NCBI GenBank assembly: GCA_910589485.1
Contig: CAJUSW010000001.1
Location: forward strand, 540,019-604,018
DNA from: an uncultured Duncaniella sp.
GTDB lineage: Bacteria; Bacteroidota; Bacteroidia; Bacteroidales; Muribaculaceae
DNA: 64,000 nt
Reading direction: 5' to 3'
The notes below the pieces were generated by a model. It was not told where the DNA came from. It did not search any database and saw only the letters and a program-made list of their open reading frames with translations. Positions 17,512 through 25,412 of the stretch are shown in pieces. A program made the position numbers and the translations under genes. Position 1 is the stretch's first letter. Each line of letters starts with the position of its first letter.

Positions 17512-18297
17512 TTAATAATCCAATAATAGAGGAATTTTATGCTCAATAGCAAAATTTACAGCTTGATATAGTATGGAAAAGGCACATTGCGCCAATTCTT
17601 CTGTTCGGTATTTATCACATTGTTTTTTACGAAGGAGAAAACCAAATAGAGGCTTGGGCTCTTTTCGTTTTACGGGGATATAATATTTATCGTCCCTCCA
17701 TGATAGAATCGTCGATTCATCAGCTTTCCATGTCTGACTGTTAAGTTCTTCCAATTCATGTTTTAGCAATAGAAGTGTAGATACATGAGCTTCATCTCCG
17801 TTCGGCAAATTAGTAACAAAGATTGATTCGTTCGGAATAGGTAACCACAGAGTCACATCGGAAAGTAGAGAAACATCAGTTGCTTTCGACTTACCTTTTT
17901 TAACAATAGGATCATCAAAAGCGCACCAACGGTTTTCAACATATTCAGGCAGAGGATAATTCTGTATATGACAAGCAAGAAACATTAACAACGCACCGAA
18001 AGCCTCCCAATCAGGCTTGTCAGTGAAGTAGTCGCGTTCATTTATCTCGTCCCATAACGGATGAGGCATAGGTTCGCCTATTTGTTCTAAACCTGTGGCC
18101 AAATTTTCTGTCCACTGACATATTATGTCACGAATCTCCATTATCTCCGCTTTATCCTCAACGGGTTTTATTTCATTACCAAGCCCATCTGTCATTACAC
18201 ATTTTTGACCATTAGCCTCAGCTATTTGCTGCACCTTGTTTTTCCAATTGTGGCTATAGTATCGGGTCAATGTCCCGGCATAAATATCTAATCCCAT
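17512..18297 (-). CDS. Unknown protein, AT-rich accessory gene
   Basis: A 261-residue protein that I cannot assign. It starts MGLDIYAGTLTRYYSHNWKN and has no signal peptide or membrane segment, so it is cytosolic. It is rich in aromatic residues and ends in a hydrophobic stretch (ILYQAVNFAIEHKIPLLLDY). The DNA is more AT-rich than the flanking operons and is grouped with a small open frame (18310-18432) and a broken gene (18620-19045), as expected for an accessory island. Stand-alone proteins of this kind are sometimes immunity or stress proteins, but nothing here proves that. Confidence 0.7.
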   Translation of the reverse strand: MGLDIYAGTLTRYYSHNWKNKVQQIAEANGQKCVMTDGLGNEIKPVEDKAEIMEIRDIICQWTENLATGLEQIGEPMPHPLWDEINERDYFTDKPDWEAFGALLMFLACHIQNYPLPEYVENRWCAFDDPIVKKGKSKATDVSLLSDVTLWLPIPNESIFVTNLPNGDEAHVSTLLLLKHELEELNSQTWKADESTILSWRDDKYYIPVKRKEPKPLFGFLLRKKQCDKYRTEELAQCAFSILYQAVNFAIEHKIPLLLDY

Positions 18298-18309
18298 GTG
18301 AATGTTGTG

Positions 18310-18432
18310 TTAACGTTTATATGTAAAAAAATCGAATTTGGAGTAGCCGAGTGCGGAAAGAGCCTTGCGACTGTCCTCGGTGGAGAGGCGATGACGTGAG
18401 ATGCCTATTATTTTTGCTCGGTCGGGAGGCAT
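18310..18432 (-). CDS. Possible 40-residue peptide upstream of the unknown gene
   Basis: ATG at 18432 opens 40 codons (MPPDRAKIIGISRHRLSTED..., ending GYSKFDFFTYKR), stopping 13 bases before the ATG of the gene at 17512-18297. A minus-strand TAAATTTG (18462-18469) lies 30 bases before it. It could be a small co-transcribed protein, a leader peptide or the remnant of a larger gene. No family recognised. Confidence 0.3.
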   Translation of the reverse strand: MPPDRAKIIGISRHRLSTEDSRKALSALGYSKFDFFTYKR

Positions 18433-18461
18433 TGCTGTCGGATCGGCATAAGAGCCTGTCG

Positions 18462-18469
18462 CAAATTTA
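18462..18469 (-). promoter_or_regulatory. Promoter -7 element of the accessory genes
   Basis: Minus-strand TAAATTTG, positioned to transcribe the 40-codon frame and the gene at 17512-18297. No clear -33 TTTG. Confidence 0.4.
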
Positions 18470-18619
18470 TCTATAATATTTGGATTTCAGGCTATTATTG
18501 ATTTTTTATTTTGTGATTTTGCATCATGACATCAGAAATTGCCACACATAATCTTCCGGTTGGGATTGACTGGGCATAATCGAAATATGGAAAGAGTTAT
18601 TCAAAATGTTGGACAATCG

Positions 18620-19045
18620 TTATTCAATCACCTCCCAATAACCGCCTTTTTTAGGACCAACTCGTTTAACGAGATTGGTCATTTTAGCAATTTCTCTGTC
18701 TATGGTTGGTGAACTGACACCAATTGTTTCCGCAATGGCATCAAGTGAAATATGTGGATTTTGGGATATTAGTGTTAGAATCTTAGATTGACGTTCCGTT
18801 ATATTTTTAGCATCATTTTTAGCATCATTTTTAGCATCATTTTTAGCATCATTCGCACCGATTGAGTCCTGACCGCCTCTTATCGACATGAATATTTCAC
18901 GAGGAATGTCGGTGGCGAGGCCACCTTGTTCGACTTTGAATGTCGGACGGGTAAGATTCGCTTTGTCAAACTCGTCCATTATCTTTTCGTAGCCACGCCC
19001 CCAGGCCTCAATAAATCCGGCTAATACGAATCGTTTTAATGGACA
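18620..19045 (-). pseudogene. Truncated AlbA_2/AAA-4-type ATP-binding protein gene
   Basis: The intact part reads as 119 residues from ATG 18979, but the frame continues upstream without a stop through RFVLAGFIEAWGRGYEKIMDE. The IEAWGRG core is a hallmark of the C-terminal part of AlbA_2 (AAA-4, Schlafen-like) predicted regulators, normally 350-500 residues long. Everything upstream is missing and is replaced by the repeat region from about 19060. After a linker of four NDAK repeats comes a winged helix-turn-helix (ISLDAIAETIGVSSPTIDREI). I read it as the 3' end of a decayed regulator gene. An internal start at 18979 could still give a small DNA-binding protein. Confidence 0.7.
18809..18852. 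repeat. 12-bp tandem repeat coding NDAK
   Basis: About 3.7 perfect copies of AGCATCATTTTT on the plus strand. On the coding (minus) strand they encode NDAK repeats between the two parts of the truncated regulator. The unit is a multiple of three, so copy-number change would keep the frame. Confidence 0.9.
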
Positions 19046-19150
19046 TCTTCGATGCCCTTATGGATATTTTTCTGTTGTCCCCATGCCTCGCGCCTTGATA
19101 CAAATTTTGCCCTGCGGGCAATTTGCATCTGGCGCTCGTGATGGGGCTAC

Positions 19151-19395
19151 GATTACATCGCCCTTTCAGGGCTTTATAGATTGGGAGGACAGTGGGGATT
19201 TTCGGCCACGGGGCGTGATAGGCAACGGTTGCATCAACCTTGCAGGGCTTGGGGTGAGGGACGGGGGATTTTCGGCCACGGGGCGTGATAGGCATCGGTT
19301 CACATCGCCCTTTCAGGGCTTTTTAGGTTGGGGGACGGTGGGGATTTTAGGCCACGGGGCGTGATAGGCAACGGTTACATCGACCTGAAAGGGCT
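19151..19395. repeat. Direct repeats with palindromic cores
   Basis: A unit reading GGGGATTTTCGGCCACGGGG then CGTGATAGGCAACGG and a CATCG-CCCTTTCAGGG-type palindrome occurs three times, starting near 19195, 19265 and 19341 (spacing 70 and 76 bases). The palindrome half also appears once before, near 19153-19176. The stem GCCCT-TTC-AGGGC is short and self-complementary. No gene lies within. It lies between the broken regulator and upp and looks like an intergenic repeat family of Bacteroidales; the function is unknown. Confidence 0.8.
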
Positions 19396-19489
19396 TATTT
19401 AGTTGGCCTGACGGGCTATTTGCCGATCCGCTCATGATGGGGCTTGGATCATATCGCCACTCGATGGTGTCGGCTGAACGGCAGACTAA

Positions 19490-19516
19490 GAAAGGACAGA
19501 CGGTGTCTGCCCTTTT
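19490..19516 (-). terminator. Intrinsic terminator of the upp operon
   Basis: On the minus strand GGGCAGAC (19512-19505) pairs with GTCTGTCC (19501-19494) around a three-base loop, followed by TTTCTT. Confidence 0.75.
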
Positions 19517-19564
19517 GGAACTTGTCTATCGTAATGAGAAACGAGCTGAGTGCCGGAGGGGGGA

Positions 19565-20218
19565 TTATTCCTTGACGCCGTAGGCGAGGTCGCCGGCGTC
19601 GCCGAGGCCGGGGACGATATAGGAGTGGGAATTGATTTCGGCGTCGATGGCTCCGACCCATAGGGTGGTCTTGTGGGCGGGGAAGGTGGCGCGAACGTAA
19701 TCGACGGCGGCCTGAGATGCTATCACGGATGCCACATGTATGTGGGCGGGATTGCCCTTGGTGAGGAGGGCACGGTAGCTCAATTCCATGGATGCGCCTG
19801 TGGCGAGCATGGGGTCGGCGATGATGAGGGTCTTGCCGTCGAGACGCGGCGAGGCGATGTATTCAATGAACACGTCGAAGTTTTCTTTCTCACGATATTT
19901 GCGGTAGGCCGACACGAATGCGTTCTGGGCATGGTCGAAATAGTCGAGGAAGCCCTGATGGAAGGGGATTCCGGCACGGAAGATGGTGGCGAGCACTACC
20001 TGTTCGCCAAGCACATCACTCTCCATCTCGGCAAGCGGAGTGGTGATCTTTTCCTTGGTGTAGGTCATGGTCTTGGAGATCTCGTAGGCCATGATTTCGC
20101 CTATGCGGGCAAGGTTGCGACGGAAACGGAGCATATCGTTCTGAATTTTCACGTCGCGGAGTTCGGTCATGTATTGGCTGATGAGCGATGGGGTCTCGGC
20201 AAAGTTTATGATTTCCAT
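19565..20218 (-). CDS. upp: Uracil phosphoribosyltransferase
   Basis: The 217-residue salvage enzyme makes UMP from uracil and PRPP. The PRPP-binding loop LIIADPMLATGASM (near residue 131) and the uracil-binding C-terminal motif GLGDAGDLAYG (near 204) are both present. RAGIPFHQGF is the conserved N-terminal loop. The length is normal. It is the last gene of the ybaK-aroC-radical SAM-upp group, with seven bases separating it from the gene upstream and its own terminator at 19490-19516. Confidence 0.95.
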   Translation of the reverse strand: MEIINFAETPSLISQYMTELRDVKIQNDMLRFRRNLARIGEIMAYEISKTMTYTKEKITTPLAEMESDVLGEQVVLATIFRAGIPFHQGFLDYFDHAQNAFVSAYRKYREKENFDVFIEYIASPRLDGKTLIIADPMLATGASMELSYRALLTKGNPAHIHVASVIASQAAVDYVRATFPAHKTTLWVGAIDAEINSHSYIVPGLGDAGDLAYGVKE

Positions 20219-20225
20219 GTAATTC

Positions 20226-21128
20226 TTATAGTTTTTCAGAGAGTAACGATTCTGAGTGTAATGCTTTTATAACAAGATTGGTGAACTGGTAGTTTTTCAG
20301 TCCCCAACGCGGGTAGATGAGGAGTTCGGGGGGCGACTGCGAGACAAACCGCTCGATGGCTATGCCGGGGCGCAGTGCCCTGAGAAGGCGGGCACAAAGC
20401 GTGGCATAACTCTCGGGGGTGAACCGAGGGATGTCGTAGAGACCTGCCTCGACGTCGGTGGCCATGCGGGTGCCACGGAGCAACTGAAGCTGATGGAACT
20501 TGACCACATCGACGGGCAAATCGTTGACGGCCCTTACTGTGGCAAGCATCATTTCCTCAGTCTCGCCCGGGAGGCCGTTGATGAGGTGGAGGCCACAGGG
20601 AAGCCCGGCTTCGTGAGTGCGCCTGACGGCATCGGCGGTCTCGGCCCATGTGTGGCAACGGTTGATAAGCGCGAGGGTGGAATCGTGGGAGGATTCGGCT
20701 CCATACTCGATCATCGCCCAAGGGAGTTCACGCAACCGCTCCAGGAGCGCGTCGGGCATACAGTCGGGGCGCGTGCCTATTATCACACCGTCCACGCCAT
20801 CCACTGCACATGCCTCTCTGTACATATCCATGAGGCGGGATATATCGGCCGTGTGAGTAGAAGTATAGGACTGGAAATAGGCCAGATAGCGCATGTGGGG
20901 ATACTTGCGGGCAAAGAACCGCTTGCCCTCCTCGAGCTGCTGAGCCACACCCAGGGCCGGACGGCAGTAACCTGGGCTGAACGAGAGGTTATTGCAATAG
21001 GTGCATCCTCCGGTGCCTTTGGTGCCGTCGCGGTTGGGGCACGAAAAGCCGGCGTTGACCGACAGTTTCTGCATCTTGCCGGGGAAATGATCGGCCAGAA
21101 AATCGGAGAAATCCCTGAAATGCTTCAT
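20226..21128 (-). CDS. Radical SAM protein of the TIGR01212 type
   Basis: The 300-residue radical SAM enzyme has the iron-sulfur cysteines spaced as CPNRDGTKGTGGCTYC (Cys at about 31, 43 and 46). That unusually wide first gap is typical of the TIGR01212/YhcC subgroup. GTRPDCMPD and LHLINGLPGETEEMM are further conserved blocks. I start it at ATG 21128 because the longer frame only adds residues overlapping aroC. It is separated from aroC by one base. Members of this group are conserved but their substrate is not firmly known to me. Confidence 0.85.
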   Translation of the reverse strand: MKHFRDFSDFLADHFPGKMQKLSVNAGFSCPNRDGTKGTGGCTYCNNLSFSPGYCRPALGVAQQLEEGKRFFARKYPHMRYLAYFQSYTSTHTADISRLMDMYREACAVDGVDGVIIGTRPDCMPDALLERLRELPWAMIEYGAESSHDSTLALINRCHTWAETADAVRRTHEAGLPCGLHLINGLPGETEEMMLATVRAVNDLPVDVVKFHQLQLLRGTRMATDVEAGLYDIPRFTPESYATLCARLLRALRPGIAIERFVSQSPPELLIYPRWGLKNYQFTNLVIKALHSESLLSEKL

Positions 21129-21129
21129 A

Positions 21130-22203
21130 TCACAGGCGGGCGCTACGGTTGAGCAACACGGCATCGAGAAGCACTATGGCTGTCATGGCCTCGACAATGG
21201 GGACGGCGCGCGGCACCACGCAAGGATCGTGACGGCCCTTGCCCTTGACCACTACATGGTTGCCGTTGCAATCCACAGTCTCGACATCGCGCATGAGGGT
21301 AGCCACGGGCTTGAAAGCTACGCGGAAATATATGTCCTGACCGTTGGAAATGCCACCCTGTATGCCACCGGAGTTGTTGGTGAGGGTGGAGATACGGCCA
21401 TTGTCGTTTACAAAAGTGTCGATGCACTCGCTGCCACGGAGTTCAACCCCGCGGAATCCCTGGCCGTACTCAAATCCCTTGGTGGCATTAATGCTCATCA
21501 TGGCGTCGGCAAGCCGGGCACCAAGGCGTCCGAACACCGGATCGCCGAGACCAACGGGCGCCCCCTTGACCACACAGGTTACAACGCCACCGATAGTGTC
21601 GCCGGCCCGCTTGACATCGAGGATCAGCGCCTCCATCTCGGAAGCCTTGGCCGGATCGGGGCAACGCACCGGGTTACTGTCGATGAGCGAAAGGTCGAGC
21701 TCTCGGTAATCGTCGGCAGTGCGGATTGCTCCCACCTGTGAAGTATAGGCTTGGATGGAAATGCCCATCTTAGAGAGGGCCTGGCGGGCAAAGGCTCCGG
21801 CCACTACGCGGGTTGCGGTCTCGCGTGCACTCGATCGGCCACCGCCACGATGATCGCGCAGACCATATTTGGTAGTATATGTATAATCGGCATGCGACGG
21901 GCGGAAGGTGTCGCGCAGATGATCGTAGTCGGACGAGTGCTGGTTCTCGTTGCGTATGATAAATCCGATGGGGCAACCGGTGGTAACGCCGTCCATCAGT
22001 CCGGAGAGCACCTCAACGGTATCGCTCTCCTTGCGGGCGGTGGTAATGGCCGACTGGCCGGGCTTGCGACGGTCGAGCTCATGCTGAACGGCATCGAGGT
22101 CGATCCTCACTCCGGCCGGCATGCCGTCAATGACTCCACCGATGGCAGCTCCATGGCTTTCACCGAAGCCCGTAAACGAAAATATGACTCCTATTTTATT
22201 CAT
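21130..22203 (-). CDS. aroC: Chorismate synthase
   Basis: The 357-residue enzyme converts 5-enolpyruvylshikimate 3-phosphate to chorismate, using reduced FMN. The family signatures FGESHG near the N-terminus, RRKPGQSAITTARKE, and HRGGGRSSARETATRVVAGA are intact. ATG 22203 is used because it gives the normal N-terminus and overlaps the ybaK stop (ATGA). It is part of the minus-strand ybaK-aroC-radical SAM-upp operon; no other shikimate gene lies nearby. The length is normal. Confidence 0.95.
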   Translation of the reverse strand: MNKIGVIFSFTGFGESHGAAIGGVIDGMPAGVRIDLDAVQHELDRRKPGQSAITTARKESDTVEVLSGLMDGVTTGCPIGFIIRNENQHSSDYDHLRDTFRPSHADYTYTTKYGLRDHRGGGRSSARETATRVVAGAFARQALSKMGISIQAYTSQVGAIRTADDYRELDLSLIDSNPVRCPDPAKASEMEALILDVKRAGDTIGGVVTCVVKGAPVGLGDPVFGRLGARLADAMMSINATKGFEYGQGFRGVELRGSECIDTFVNDNGRISTLTNNSGGIQGGISNGQDIYFRVAFKPVATLMRDVETVDCNGNHVVVKGKGRHDPCVVPRAVPIVEAMTAIVLLDAVLLNRSARL

Positions 22204-22694
22204 CTTTCGGAAGTTATATCTGCAACAGTGGCGTTGCAGAATTTCACTAATTGATCGGGGGCGATTTTGATTTGAAGGCCACGCACACCGGCCGACACAT
22301 AAATATCGGTGTAATCGAGGGCGGTGGAGTGGAAAAATGTGGGGAATGGCTTCTTCATGCCTATGGGCGAACACCCGCCACGTATATATCCTGTCACGCC
22401 GAGCAGATCCTTCATAGGGATCAGATCGGCTTTCTTGGCACCGGCCACACGGGCCGCCTTCTTGAGGTCGACCTCCATGTTTCCCGGCACCACACACACG
22501 AAATATCCCACCTTCTCACCGTGGAGCACCAGAGTCTTGAACACGGTGTTGATATCCTCGCCGAGCTCGGCGGCCACATGATCGGCCGCGAGATTGTCGG
22601 GGTCAACGGTATAGGGGATCAATCCGTAGGGGATTCCGGCCTTGTCGAGCAGACGTGCCGCATTGGTTTTTGTTACCTTATCCTTATGGTTCAT
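22200..22694 (-). CDS. ybaK: Cys-tRNA(Pro)/Cys-tRNA(Cys) deacylase YbaK
   Basis: The 164-residue member of the YbaK/ProX editing domain family hydrolyses mischarged Cys-tRNA(Pro). Landmarks are NTVFKTLVLHG (residues 49-59), the family lysine in VDLKKAARVAGAKKADLI, and the substrate-pocket loop GYIRGGCSPIGMKK. The ATG at 22694 lies only five bases after a TAAATTTG -7 element (22699-22706), with an ATTG at the -33 distance, so its mRNA may be nearly leaderless. First gene of the operon. Confidence 0.92.
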   Translation of the reverse strand: MNHKDKVTKTNAARLLDKAGIPYGLIPYTVDPDNLAADHVAAELGEDINTVFKTLVLHGEKVGYFVCVVPGNMEVDLKKAARVAGAKKADLIPMKDLLGVTGYIRGGCSPIGMKKPFPTFFHSTALDYTDIYVSAGVRGLQIKIAPDQLVKFCNATVADITSER

Positions 22695-22698
22695 ACTG

Positions 22699-22730
22699 CA
22701 AATTTATTAAATCAACAACGATATTGCAAT
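22699..22730 (-). promoter_or_regulatory. Promoter of the ybaK operon, very close to the start codon
   Basis: On the minus strand, ATTG (22730-22727) and TAAATTTG (22706-22699) are spaced by 20 bases. The -7 box ends five bases before the ybaK ATG. Confidence 0.6.
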
Positions 22731-22770
22731 TTTAGTGGTCAAATTGTGACAGTCAGAGCTATTTTATTTC

Positions 22771-22778
22771 TACCTTTG
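22771..22778 (+). promoter_or_regulatory. Promoter -7 element of the sulfur amino acid operon
   Basis: TACCTTTG matches TAnnTTTG and lies 25 bases before the ATG at 22804. Confidence 0.55.
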
Positions 22779-22803
22779 CCACAGAATCAATACATTTCCG
22801 ACT

Positions 22804-23985
22804 ATGAAAAAGCAGACTCTTGCCATACACTCGAAATATCAGAGTCCTGATGCTTACAACGCACTGAGCATGCCGGTGTATCACTCGGCGGCCTACGAAT
22901 TTGACAACGCCGAGGTGATGGCCGATGCATTCTGCGGACGCTCCGATGCCCCCGATTACTCCCGAGTGACCAATCCGACGGTCATATATTTTGAAAACAA
23001 AGTCAAGGCCCTGACCGGTGCAGCCGATGCGATAGCGTTCAACTCGGGAATGGCGGCGATAAGCAATGCCCTGATAGCGATAGCCTCGGCAGGACGCAAC
23101 ATAGTCACGTCGCGACACCTGTTTGGCAACACCTATATGTTCATCACCGGCACACTGAGCCGCTTCGGAGTAGAGGGTCGCCTATGTGACCTCACCAATA
23201 TCGAGGAGGTGGAACAGGCCGTGGATGACGACACCTGTTGCCTGTATCTCGAGATCATCACCAATCCGCAGATGGAAGTGGCCGATCTGAAAGCCCTCTC
23301 GGCAGTGTGCCGCCGACATGGTATCCCCCTCATAGCCGACACCACCATGATACCGTTTACCGAATTTGATGCCCGCGAGTTGGGCATAGATATCGAAGTG
23401 GTGTCGAGCACCAAGTACATATCGGGCGGAGCCACATCGCTCGGCGGACTCGTGATCGACTATGGTACATGGAAAGGGGATGTGAGCCGGCGCATACGCA
23501 AGGAACTGCTGTTGAATATGGGGGCCTACATGAATCCCCATGCCGCCTACATGCAGACCCTCGGACTGGAGACACTCGATGCAAGATACCGCATACAGGC
23601 CTCCAATGCCATGACGCTCGCCCGGAAGCTCGGGGAACTCCCCGGCATCAAGAGAGTCAACTATATAGGGTTGCCCGACAATCCTTATCACGAACTGGCC
23701 CGGCGACAGTTTGGCCCGACGGCCGGTGCGATGCTCACCATCGACCTCGAGGACAGGGAGGCATGCTATGCCTTTATCGACAATCTGAGGCTGATACGTC
23801 GCGCCACCAACCTGTTTGACAACAAGTCGCTCGCCATACATCCGGCAAGCACCATTTTCGGCCCGCTCACCCAAGCCCAGCGCAACAGCATGGACGTATC
23901 GGACACCACCATACGCCTCTCCATGGGCCTGGAGGATCCCGACGATCTGTTTGAGGACATCAGGCAGGCTCTGGAAAAGAAATAA
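22804..23985 (+). CDS. Cys/Met metabolism PLP-dependent enzyme
   Basis: The 393-residue gamma-family PLP enzyme has the Schiff-base lysine in SSTKYISGGATSLGG (near residue 203). The early motifs YSRVTNPTVIYFENKVKAL and FNSGMAAISNALIA are conserved. Candidates are O-acetylhomoserine sulfhydrylase, cystathionine gamma-synthase and methionine gamma-lyase. The sequence alone does not settle this, although the mid-protein spacing looks sulfhydrylase/lyase-like. Twenty-four bases downstream is a PatB-type C-S lyase, so the pair probably handles transsulfuration or sulfur recycling. Cytosolic. Confidence 0.88.
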   Translation: MKKQTLAIHSKYQSPDAYNALSMPVYHSAAYEFDNAEVMADAFCGRSDAPDYSRVTNPTVIYFENKVKALTGAADAIAFNSGMAAISNALIAIASAGRNIVTSRHLFGNTYMFITGTLSRFGVEGRLCDLTNIEEVEQAVDDDTCCLYLEIITNPQMEVADLKALSAVCRRHGIPLIADTTMIPFTEFDARELGIDIEVVSSTKYISGGATSLGGLVIDYGTWKGDVSRRIRKELLLNMGAYMNPHAAYMQTLGLETLDARYRIQASNAMTLARKLGELPGIKRVNYIGLPDNPYHELARRQFGPTAGAMLTIDLEDREACYAFIDNLRLIRRATNLFDNKSLAIHPASTIFGPLTQAQRNSMDVSDTTIRLSMGLEDPDDLFEDIRQALEKK

Positions 23986-24009
23986 TACCGCTATAATTAC
24001 AAACAAGAT

Positions 24010-25191
24010 ATGAAATACGACTTCGACAAGATTATAGACCGCCGAGGCACCGGCGCATTGAAATATGATGTGCTCGAGGAGCGTTACGGCGATGCCGACC
24101 TGTTGCCGCTGTGGGTGGCCGACATGGATTTCGAGACACCGCAATTCATCACCGAGGCACTGCGCAAGCGACTCGACCACTCGCTGTATGGCTACACGGT
24201 GGAACCTGCCGAATACTGGCCCACAGTGATGCGCTGGATAGCCGACCGCCACGGGTGGAATGTGGAGCGCGAGTGGCTCACATATATCCCCGGCATAGTG
24301 AAAGGGATAGGCATGGCCATCAATGTGTTTGTGAAGCCTGATGAGAAGGTGATAATACAGCCACCGGTGTATCATCCGTTCCGTCTCACCCCCGAGGGGA
24401 ACGGACGCGAGGTGGTGAACAATCCTCTTATCGAGAATCCCGACGGGAGCTACAGCATGGATCTGGACCATCTCGAAAGCGTGATCGACGACAAGTGCAG
24501 GATGCTGATCCTGTCCAATCCCCACAACCCCGCCGGAATCACTTGGGACCGCGCCACGCTCGCCCGCCTGGCCGAAATATGCCACCGTCACGGCATCATA
24601 GTGATCTCGGATGAGATACATTGCGACATGGCTCTGTGGGACAACAAGCATATTCCATTCGCCTCGGTATCGCCCGAGGCCGCGGAATGCAGTATCACAT
24701 TTGGTGCCCCGTCCAAGACGTTCAACATAGCGGGCATAGTAAGCTCCTACGCCATCGTGCCCAATCCCCAATTGCGAGAACGCTTCTACGGCTGGCTCCA
24801 GGCCAACGAGCTTAACGAACCCACCATGTTTGCCCCCATCGCCACCATCGCGGCCTTCAGCCAAGGGGACGAATGGAGGCGCGAGATGCTGAAATATGTG
24901 GAGGGGAACATCGATTATATCATCGATTACTGCCGTGAACACATGCCCGCTATCAAGCCGTTGAGACCACAGGCTTCGTTCCTGGTGTGGCTCGACTGCC
25001 GGGGACTCGGGCTCGACCATGACGCGCTCAACGACCTGTTCGTGAAGAAAGCCCGCCTGGCCCTCAACGACGGCGAGATGTTCGGCCCCGGAGGAGAGGG
25101 ATTCATGCGCCTCAACGCCGGCGCACCCCGTGCCGTGATTCACCGCGCAATGGAGCAATTACGAATGGCCATAGAGCGTGCTGAGCAGTAG
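24010..25191 (+). CDS. PatB/MalY-type C-S lyase (aminotransferase class I/II fold)
   Basis: The 393-residue fold-type I PLP enzyme opens with DRRGTGALKYDVL and LLPLWVADMDFETP, the N-terminal pattern of PatB/MalY cystathionine beta-lyases rather than ordinary aminotransferases. The PLP lysine lies in FGAPSKTFNIAGI (near residue 236), SNPHNPAGITW is the cofactor region, and ISDEIHCDM holds the conserved Asp. It would cleave cystathionine or cysteine conjugates to a thiol, pyruvate and ammonia. It is co-transcribed with the preceding gene, and a terminator follows at 25210-25238. Confidence 0.9.
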   Translation: MKYDFDKIIDRRGTGALKYDVLEERYGDADLLPLWVADMDFETPQFITEALRKRLDHSLYGYTVEPAEYWPTVMRWIADRHGWNVEREWLTYIPGIVKGIGMAINVFVKPDEKVIIQPPVYHPFRLTPEGNGREVVNNPLIENPDGSYSMDLDHLESVIDDKCRMLILSNPHNPAGITWDRATLARLAEICHRHGIIVISDEIHCDMALWDNKHIPFASVSPEAAECSITFGAPSKTFNIAGIVSSYAIVPNPQLRERFYGWLQANELNEPTMFAPIATIAAFSQGDEWRREMLKYVEGNIDYIIDYCREHMPAIKPLRPQASFLVWLDCRGLGLDHDALNDLFVKKARLALNDGEMFGPGGEGFMRLNAGAPRAVIHRAMEQLRMAIERAEQ

Positions 25192-25209
25192 GAAAACACC
25201 CGCATATCG

Positions 25210-25238
25210 TGCCCTGAATATGTTGTAGGGCAGTTTTT
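25210..25238 (+). terminator. Intrinsic terminator after the C-S lyase
   Basis: TGCCCT (25210-25215) pairs with AGGGCA (25227-25232), followed by a GTTTTT tail. Confidence 0.75.
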
Positions 25239-25283
25239 GTATTTATTAAGGGTTAAGCATCTAAAATATTGGAAAATAATTGT

Positions 25284-25291
25284 TAACTTTG
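25284..25291 (+). promoter_or_regulatory. Promoter -7 element of pnp
   Basis: TAACTTTG matches TAnnTTTG. The ATG lies about 122 bases downstream, leaving a long leader; PNPase mRNAs are often autoregulated through their leader in other bacteria. Confidence 0.55.
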
Positions 25292-25412
25292 CAAAATCCG
25301 TGTGAACTCGCCACAATTCCCGGCTTACAGGCCGGTCATTACGAGGCACACCACCATCTTCCCTTAAGCTGCAAAAACGAAGAAAACAATAAAGCTGAAT
25401 TAAACACATTTT

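Noticed and set aside
18806..19400. CRISPR array
   Set aside because: Repeats at 18809 are contiguous 12-mers without spacers. Those at 19195-19395 have similar, not unique, intervening sequence, and no cas gene is present.
23182..25158. 658-codon minus-strand frame opposite the two PLP enzyme genes
   Set aside because: It spans two unrelated real genes and their gap on the other strand, which is only consistent with a chance open frame.
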